From Chlamydiia bacterium (GTDB lineage: Bacteria > Chlamydiota > Chlamydiia > Chlamydiales > JAAZZY01), in assembly GCA_014239035.1 (NCBI GenBank), contig JAAZZY010000064.1:1-9627 (forward strand): a stretch of 9,627 bases of DNA, read 5' to 3'. The position numbers and the translations under genes were made by a program. The first letter of the stretch is position 1; every line of letters begins with the position of its first letter. The notes under the pieces are model-generated. The model was not told where the DNA came from and did no database searches. It saw only the letters and a program-made list of their open reading frames with translations. Positions 6,016 through 9,627 of the stretch are shown here, piece by piece.

Positions 6016-6783
6016 TTAGGGGGCTGCTACCTTTCTACGTCTACGACGGGGTGTAGCTTCTGCTTCTGCTTGTTCAGGCTCCGCTGCCCAATAAAGAATA
6101 CGAGAGCAGTGTTCGCAGAATACTATTCGCTCTCCTTTTCTAACTAAGTTTTCTTGCTGGGCTGTTAATGCAATATGGCATCCACTGCAGCATCGGTTAC
6201 TCACTGCAACAACAACTCTATCTCGTTTGTTGTTGATGAGTTTTTCATAAATACCAAAGATTTCAGCTTCAGCCTTTGGTGTAAGAGCGTCGCGCTGCAC
6301 TTTTAGAGTAGCGCCTTCTTTGTTAACTTCGTTGATGTTAGAAAGAATCTCTTCTTCTAAAGCTTTACTGTTTTCAGTTGTCGAGTCATAAGTAGATTGA
6401 AGAGTTGTTAAAAGTTCTTCTTCTGCCATTAGTTGATCAGATGCTGCGTTAAGCTTATGTTCCAAGTTAGCTCTTTCACGATCAGCTCTAGAAATCTCTT
6501 GGTTTAAAGCATTAAACTCTTCGATTTTTTTAACTTGCTCTTGTTGAGACTCATATCTCTTAATCTTCTCTTTGATTTCCTTAATGGTATCTTCATAAGA
6601 AGTTGTTTCAAGTTTGATCTCTTGAGTCTCACTCTCTTTGTCTACAATCTTCTGGCGGAGATTCTTTTTGAGTGCGTCGATCTCTTCAAGTTCGTTTTTT
6701 CGAGTCTTTTTTAACTTCATGAGGCGGATCATCTTGATATCAAATTCTTGAATCTCTAAGATAACATTAAGCTTTTTGAGCAT
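6016..6783 (-). CDS. cdsZ: coiled-coil/zinc-ribbon protein, CT398 (CdsZ) type
   Basis: This 255-residue protein has the COG1579/zf-RING_7 layout: a long charged coiled coil over residues ~5-165, with a likely turn near 85-100 that folds it into a hairpin, then a C-terminal C4 zinc ribbon. The zinc ligands are C199-x2-C202 (CSGC) and C223-x2-C226 (CEHC); Cys198 is an extra neighbour. A short basic tail RRRRRK (246-251) follows an Ala/Glu linker. In C. trachomatis the homolog CT398 (CdsZ) was reported to bind sigma54 holoenzyme and parts of the type III secretion export apparatus, so a role in linking transcription or secretion is possible here, by homology only. AAGGAA lies 6 bases before the ATG. 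rnpB follows 12 bases after the stop, with a nine-T tract between. The family assignment is firm; the molecular role is not settled by sequence. Confidence 0.85.
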   Translation of the reverse strand: MLKKLNVILEIQEFDIKMIRLMKLKKTRKNELEEIDALKKNLRQKIVDKESETQEIKLETTSYEDTIKEIKEKIKRYESQQEQVKKIEEFNALNQEISRADRERANLEHKLNAASDQLMAEEELLTTLQSTYDSTTENSKALEEEILSNINEVNKEGATLKVQRDALTPKAEAEIFGIYEKLINNKRDRVVVAVSNRCCSGCHIALTAQQENLVRKGERIVFCEHCSRILYWAAEPEQAEAEATPRRRRRKVAAP

Positions 6784-6813
6784 AGAAAATTCCTTGTAGG
6801 GATAAAAATTTTA

Positions 6814-6844
6814 TTGATAAGTAATTTAAAAACTCATGTATTAT
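6814..6844 (+). promoter_or_regulatory. candidate upstream promoter for the SDR gene
   Basis: TTGATA (6814-6819) and TATTAT (6839-6844) are separated by 19 bases, longer than ideal. It would start transcription near 6851 and leave a leader of about 29 bases without a Shine-Dalgarno. It competes as an explanation with the TATAAT at 6869. Confidence 0.3.
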
Positions 6845-6868
6845 GCTTAATAATTGAATAATCTTCAA
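6840..6868 (-). promoter_or_regulatory. putative sigma70-type promoter for cdsZ (and rnpB)
   Basis: On the minus strand TTGAAG (6868-6863) and CATAAT (6845-6840) are exactly 17 bases apart, matching consensus at 4 of 6 and 5 of 6 positions. Transcription would begin about 50 bases before the cdsZ ATG. The -10 overlaps a TATTAT read on the other strand. Confidence 0.5.
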
Positions 6869-6869
6869 T
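6853..6869. repeat. inverted repeat in the divergent cdsZ/SDR promoter region
   Basis: ATTGAA-TAATC-TTCAAT has 6-base arms and a 5-base centre. It covers the cdsZ -35 and touches the TATAAT before the SDR gene, so a protein bound here could affect both transcripts. It may also be chance. Confidence 0.3.
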
Positions 6870-6874
6870 ATAAT
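6869..6874 (+). promoter_or_regulatory. consensus -10 very close to the SDR start codon
   Basis: A perfect TATAAT ends 5 bases before the ATG at 6880. If used, transcription would begin at about the A of the start codon, giving a leaderless mRNA, which agrees with the absence of any Shine-Dalgarno. The best -35 at suitable spacing is poor (TTAATA, 16 bases). Confidence 0.35.
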
Positions 6875-6879
6875 ATCTT

Positions 6880-7767
6880 ATGAAAATAGTTTTAACAGGA
6901 TCAAAAGAGTTTTTAGCTCAATATGTAAGAGATTATTTTAAAGCTAGAGGGCATGAGGTTCTTGTCATCCTTAAAGAGGCCAAAGATGAAGGGGAGATAA
7001 GCTTCGACCAAATTAAAGAGGCTCCTTTCCCAGACTGCGATATCGTCATCAATTTCCCAGAGCTGCAAGTTCTCAACCGAAAAAAAGGTTTAGAGAGCTA
7101 TAAAACTAAATTTAAAGAGACGCGTCTTGAACCTACACGCCTGATTAGAGACGCTTTGCTGAAAATGCAAAATCCTCCAAAACTATGGGTCTCATTCTCT
7201 TCTGTAAGCTGCTACCCTAAAGAAGAGGATAAAGTTTATAAAGAAGCTGATCCCATAGGAGATGATCTTACTGCTGGGCTTGTTAAAGAATGGGAAGAAG
7301 CTGCAAATCTTGGTGAGAATAGCCCCATTCGTTCGGTTATACTGAGGACCGGTCTTATATTAAGTCAAAAAGTCGGCCTTCTTTCAAAAATAATCCCTCT
7401 TTTTAAAATAGGACTGGGATCTATTATCGGAGATGGCTCGGAGGCTTTCCCTTGGATTTATTATAGAGATCTGAATTTATTTATCATGTACGTGATCGAG
7501 CATGAGACCGAACAGGGTATCTACAATACTGTTGCTCCTCAGATGATCACCTCTAGAGTTTTTAGCCATGCCCTTGCTAAAGTCATGCAGCGTAAAATTT
7601 ACCTAAAAATTCCTAGACGGTATTTTCAAAAGAAATTAGGAGATGTTGCTGAGATTGTTCTATCCAGATCTAAAATATATCCGGGTCGTATCCTTAAAAC
7701 AGGGTTTAACTTTCGCTATCCTGCAATCTACCCAGCTCTTGTTGATGCCTTTAGCAGCTCAGAGTAA
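6880..7767 (+). CDS. TIGR01777/YfcH-family SDR-like protein with degraded nucleotide-binding motif
   Basis: This 295-residue protein is related to the epimerase-like SDR family that includes E. coli YfcH and plant GIANT CHLOROPLAST 1, often mislabelled as cell-division inhibitor SulA. Family landmarks are present: strand-helix start MKIVLTGS, DIVINF (54-59), VSFSSVSCYP (104-113), KEWEEAA (136-142), RSVILRTGLILS (151-162), PWIYYRDL (191-198), GIYNTVAP (213-220), and a DUF1731-like C-terminus (IPRRYFQKKLGDVAEIVLSR, then GFNFRYP at 275-281). The Rossmann motif, usually TGGTGFIG, is TGSKEFLA (6-13): the second and third glycines are Glu10 and Ala13. The SDR Tyr/Lys site is not intact either. It may no longer bind NAD(P) well and could be a structural or regulatory protein. 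No Shine-Dalgarno precedes the ATG; a TATAAT ends 5 bases upstream. Its substrate is unknown, as for the family. Confidence 0.8.
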   Translation: MKIVLTGSKEFLAQYVRDYFKARGHEVLVILKEAKDEGEISFDQIKEAPFPDCDIVINFPELQVLNRKKGLESYKTKFKETRLEPTRLIRDALLKMQNPPKLWVSFSSVSCYPKEEDKVYKEADPIGDDLTAGLVKEWEEAANLGENSPIRSVILRTGLILSQKVGLLSKIIPLFKIGLGSIIGDGSEAFPWIYYRDLNLFIMYVIEHETEQGIYNTVAPQMITSRVFSHALAKVMQRKIYLKIPRRYFQKKLGDVAEIVLSRSKIYPGRILKTGFNFRYPAIYPALVDAFSSSE

Positions 7768-7774
7768 AATTTTT

Positions 7775-7803
7775 TTGACAATTATCTTGCCTCTATCTAT
7801 GGA
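7775..7803 (+). promoter_or_regulatory. putative promoter for the secreted-protein pair
   Basis: A perfect TTGACA (7775-7780) lies 8 bases after the SDR stop; 17 bases later is TATGGA (7798-7803), a weak -10. Transcription would begin near 7810. The perfect -35 suggests the pair is transcribed independently of the SDR gene. Confidence 0.4.
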
Positions 7804-7822
7804 GTAATACTTATTAAATTAC
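7804..7822. repeat. short inverted repeat before the secreted-protein pair
   Basis: GTAAT (7804-7808) and ATTAC (7818-7822) flank 9 bases, with additional GG/CC matches outside after one mismatch. It lies just downstream of the putative -10 and before the ATG at 7840, so it could be an operator or a 5' leader hairpin. Confidence 0.25.
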
Positions 7823-7839
7823 CCCATGGGTATCTTATT

Positions 7840-8238
7840 ATGAAGAAAATATCTCTTGCTGTTCTCATCTTATTTACTGGAACTCTTTTTGCCTATCAGG
7901 GACAAAACCCTAGTCTTGGATTTGCATTTCCAGTTGATGGAGGTAGGAAAATTATAGCTGTTGTTAACCCTCAAAATGGGCAAGAGCTTGCTATTGGCTA
8001 CCTAACAGTTACAAGTACAGATTCAGAAGGAGCGCTAAATCCTGCAATGGATCAACAAAATGTCAATCAACTTCTAAAACAAGTCAATCAACTTTATGTG
8101 CAGATTTATAACCAGTATTCAAGCGGCGTAAAAGGACCGCCTACACCCACGTATAATCCAACACCGCGATGCACACCTACTAGTACGCCAATGTCTGGGT
8201 GTGAACACCGCAGATCATCAAAATGGAGGTCTACATGA
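7840..8238 (+). CDS. small exported protein of unknown function, first of a coupled pair
   Basis: I do not recognise a family for this 132-residue protein. Residues 1-18 form a clear signal peptide: MKK, a hydrophobic core, and TLFA before YQG, with likely cleavage after Ala18. The mature protein starts with a probable beta-rich part (KIIAVVNPQNGQELAIGYLT, 37-56). A helix with two exact VNQL repeats seven residues apart follows (75-78 and 82-85). Val75/Val82/Ile89 and Leu78/Leu85 fit coiled-coil a and d positions. The C-terminus (99-132) is rich in Pro, Thr and Ser with Cys111 and Cys121 and looks disordered. The ATG at 7840 has only a weak GGG upstream. The stop overlaps the next start as ATGA, so the two products are probably made together. 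The last codons also contain the neighbour's ribosome site, which may explain the odd basic end HRRSSKWRST. Function is unknown; periplasmic or surface location is inferred. Confidence 0.7.
   Translation: MKKISLAVLILFTGTLFAYQGQNPSLGFAFPVDGGRKIIAVVNPQNGQELAIGYLTVTSTDSEGALNPAMDQQNVNQLLKQVNQLYVQIYNQYSSGVKGPPTPTYNPTPRCTPTSTPMSGCEHRRSSKWRST
8225..8229 (+). promoter_or_regulatory. strong ribosome binding site choosing the second start of the secreted pair
   Basis: GGAGG lies 5 bases before the ATG at 8235. An in-frame ATG at 8223 lies 12 bases further up and overlaps this site, so it is unlikely to be used; starting at 8235 also gives a normal MKK signal peptide. Confidence 0.75.
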
Positions 8239-8576
8239 AAAAATATATATTTATACTCAGCTTTGTATCAGCCATCGCTTTTGCTCAGCAGCCTGTTGAA
8301 ATTACCTATGATACAATTAATAGAGCATTTCAGGCAGAGCTCCAGAAACTTTTTCAAAATTTCACAGATTCACAAGCCTCCCAAGGCAATGAAGTGATTG
8401 TGGCATTTTATGATAATCAAGGTGAGGTGAGAGCCTCTACTTCAACAGCTGGGACACCTCCATACTTAAGAGCGATATCCAATTATAAAGTGAATTTTAT
8501 GAAAAGTCGGCAGCTCACTTCTACAAAGGGTGTTTTTTACTTTGGATCAGCTCCAGACTTTTTTTCAGCGCCTTAA
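8235..8576 (+). CDS. small exported protein of unknown function, second of a coupled pair
   Basis: I do not recognise a family for this 113-residue protein. The signal peptide is clear: MKKYIFILSFVSAIAFA with likely cleavage after Ala17, before QQP. The mature part begins with an amphipathic helix (about 25-45, with Ile28, Phe32, Leu36, Leu39/Phe40 and Phe43 on one side). A probable beta-hairpin NEVIVAFYDNQGEVRAST (52-69) follows, then a Ser/Thr/Pro loop and a short aromatic end (VFYFGSAPDFF, 100-110). It has no cysteine. The start at 8235 is set by GGAGG 5 bases upstream and overlaps the previous stop as ATGA. The hairpin faintly resembles the beta segment of the upstream protein, and its helix comes before instead of after that segment, so the two could be distant relatives or partners. 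That is a guess from reading the sequences. Confidence 0.7.
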   Translation: MKKYIFILSFVSAIAFAQQPVEITYDTINRAFQAELQKLFQNFTDSQASQGNEVIVAFYDNQGEVRASTSTAGTPPYLRAISNYKVNFMKSRQLTSTKGVFYFGSAPDFFSAP

Positions 8577-8585
8577 AGTAGGTTT

Positions 8586-8614
8586 TTGATTAACTAGAGA
8601 AGCTCTTTTATGTT
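8586..8614 (+). promoter_or_regulatory. possible glyA promoter
   Basis: TTGATT (8586-8591) and TATGTT (8609-8614) are 17 bases apart, each matching consensus at 4 of 6 positions. Transcription would begin near 8621. The rest of the 86-base gap after the secreted pair holds only a weak 4-bp hairpin (AGAG-AAG-CTCT, 8596-8606) before a TTT, not a convincing terminator. Confidence 0.3.
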
Positions 8615-8662
8615 TCTAAAATAGATGTTATTTTTTCATCATATTGTTTAGTATCTGCATTT

Positions 8663-9627
8663 ATGAAGTATTTGCAACACTACCTTAAAAATACAGCGCA
8701 AGAAGAGCAAAATACTGCAGCTATTGCCTATCTTGCTTCCATTGATCACATTGGAGTCAAATCTCCTAAAATTGCTCAGAGCATTGTTGATGAAGTCAAA
8801 GCTCAGCGCTCTCAGCTTAAACTCATCGCCTCAGAAAACTATTCTTCATTATCTGTACAATTGGCAATGGGTAATCTGCTTACGGACAAATATGCTGAAG
8901 GCTATTCTAAACATCGCTTCTATGCCGGATGTGAACAAGTCGATATTTGTGAAATGGCAGCGGTGGATGAGCTCAAAAGCATTTTTGGATGTGATCATGC
9001 ATACGTTCAGCCTCATTCCGGAGCCGATGCCAATCTTGTTGCTTTTTGGAGCATCATCACAAACAAAATACAAAATCCGAGACTTGAAAAGCTCGGCAAA
9101 AAATTAGACCAGCTCTCAGATGTTGAATACGAAGAGCTTCGTCAACATCTAGTCAACTGCAAGGTAATGGGGATGTCACTAGATGCTGGTGGGCACCTCA
9201 CACATGGCTTTCGTCATAACATCTCTTCGAAGATGATGCAGGCAACATCCTATAGCATAGACTCTAAAACAGAAATGTTAGACTATAGCTTGATTGCGCA
9301 GGCTGTAAAAAAGCATAAGCCAGACATTCTGTTAGCGGGATACTCTGCATATTCTAGGCGCATAAACTTTGCAAAGATGAGAGAGATAGCAGATAGCGTG
9401 GGCGCAACTCTAATGGTTGATATGGCTCATTTTGCAGGTCTTGTTGCCGGAAAAGTATTTACTGGAGAAGAAAATCCAGTTCCCTATGCTCAGATGATTA
9501 CTTCGACCACACATAAAACGCTAAGAGGCCCGCGTGGTGGCCTGATTTTATGTCAGAATGAATTTGCTGAGATTGTTAATAAGGGATGTCCACTTGCCCT
9601 TGGGGGGCCGCTTCCTCATGTGATGGC
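8663..9627 (+). CDS. glyA: serine hydroxymethyltransferase, chlamydial type (3' end beyond window)
   Basis: The frame is open from ATG 8663 to the window edge: 321 full codons of a protein that is about 497 residues in Chlamydia. GlyA is a PLP enzyme interconverting serine and glycine with tetrahydrofolate. In Chlamydia, which lacks a dedicated alanine racemase, it has been reported to racemise alanine for peptidoglycan. Landmarks are IASENYSSLSVQLAMGN (55-71), LLTDKYAEGY, VQPHSGADAN (115-124), GGHLTHG (176-182), DMAHFAGLVAG (253-263) and the PLP-lysine motif TTHKTLRGPRGG with Lys285. Two features match the C. trachomatis protein as I recall it: an N-terminal extension of about 30 residues (HYLKN, AIAYLASIDH) and an insert of about 35 residues (roughly 132-168) before the GGHLTHG strand. 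The residue before GGH, His in most bacterial enzymes, is Ala175. There is no Shine-Dalgarno, but no alternative in-frame start is available up to the stop at 8591. Confidence 0.95.
   Translation, partial: MKYLQHYLKNTAQEEQNTAAIAYLASIDHIGVKSPKIAQSIVDEVKAQRSQLKLIASENYSSLSVQLAMGNLLTDKYAEGYSKHRFYAGCEQVDICEMAAVDELKSIFGCDHAYVQPHSGADANLVAFWSIITNKIQNPRLEKLGKKLDQLSDVEYEELRQHLVNCKVMGMSLDAGGHLTHGFRHNISSKMMQATSYSIDSKTEMLDYSLIAQAVKKHKPDILLAGYSAYSRRINFAKMREIADSVGATLMVDMAHFAGLVAGKVFTGEENPVPYAQMITSTTHKTLRGPRGGLILCQNEFAEIVNKGCPLALGGPLPHVM

Noticed and set aside
5994..6040. Rho-independent terminator between cdsZ and rnpB
   Set aside because: A nine-T tract is present, but the preceding sequence (AGG...CCT) gives only about three base pairs.
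5691..6147. Open reading frames on the plus strand across the rnpB region
   Set aside because: They lie on the strand opposite a clear RNase P RNA and the cdsZ 3' end; the translations are Ser/Cys-rich with no domain pattern.
7750..7777. Rho-independent terminator after the SDR gene
   Set aside because: There is a T-run but only a 4-bp stem (TTTA/TAAA) before it, and the T-run is the start of the TTGACA of the next promoter.
8223..8234. Earlier ATG for the second secreted protein
   Set aside because: It overlaps the GGAGG ribosome site and would add MEVY before a standard MKK signal peptide.
7840..8238. Frameshifted remnant of a larger gene
   Set aside because: The frame has its own signal peptide and promoter-like -35 and ends in an ATGA overlap with a normal next gene, so it looks complete.
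8724..9107. Open frame of 127 codons in another frame within glyA
   Set aside because: The glyA frame is open throughout with strong family motifs; the other frame has no recognisable content.
1..9627. CRISPR array, tRNA gene, insertion sequence or replication origin
   Set aside because: Reading both strands showed no regularly spaced repeats, cloverleaf, transposase motifs or terminal inverted repeats, and no cluster of DnaA-box-like sites.

Overview
The window looks like an AT-rich chromosomal segment from a member of the Chlamydiae, more likely an environmental (Parachlamydia/Waddlia/Simkania-like) lineage than the genus Chlamydia. Three things point there: a serine hydroxymethyltransferase with the extra ~35-residue insert and N-terminal extension I associate with chlamydial GlyA; a coiled-coil/zinc-ribbon protein resembling C. 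trachomatis CT398 (CdsZ); and an XerC-type recombinase next to an ABC-F ATPase, a pairing I recall from C. trachomatis (CT347-CT348). The species assignment is inference from memory, not from a search.

Layout: (1) 63-524 (+), an AdoMet decarboxylase-like proenzyme with all catalytic residues but an added signal peptide. It converges on and overlaps xerC. (2) 514-1473 (-), xerC. A 73-bp divergent promoter region separates it from (3) 1547-5656 (+), a likely three-gene transcript: YbiT-type ABC-F ATPase, SpoU/TrmH-family RNA 2'-O-methyltransferase, and an SLC13-like transporter with soluble RCK_C-like domains in its middle. (4) On the minus strand, cdsZ (6016-6783) followed after 12 bases by rnpB, the RNase P RNA (about 5663-6003), which nearly abuts the transporter stop codon. 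(5) A second divergent promoter region, then 6880-7767 (+), a TIGR01777/YfcH-type SDR protein with a degraded nucleotide-binding motif. (6) 7840-8576 (+), two small unrecognised exported proteins joined by an ATGA overlap. (7) 8663 to the window end (+), the first 321 codons of glyA, cut by the edge.

Most of the content is housekeeping: translation and ribosome support (ABC-F, methyltransferase, RNase P), chromosome dimer resolution (XerC), one-carbon metabolism (GlyA) and transport. The unusual parts are the apparently exported AdoMet decarboxylase, the coupled pair of small secreted proteins, the degenerate SDR, the mosaic transporter, the rnpB details (an unusual internal hairpin loop and two short GUGA-capped hairpins, one created by a 10-bp tandem repeat), and two divergent promoter regions in which the two -10 elements appear to overlap. 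I see no mobile element, CRISPR array or tRNA.
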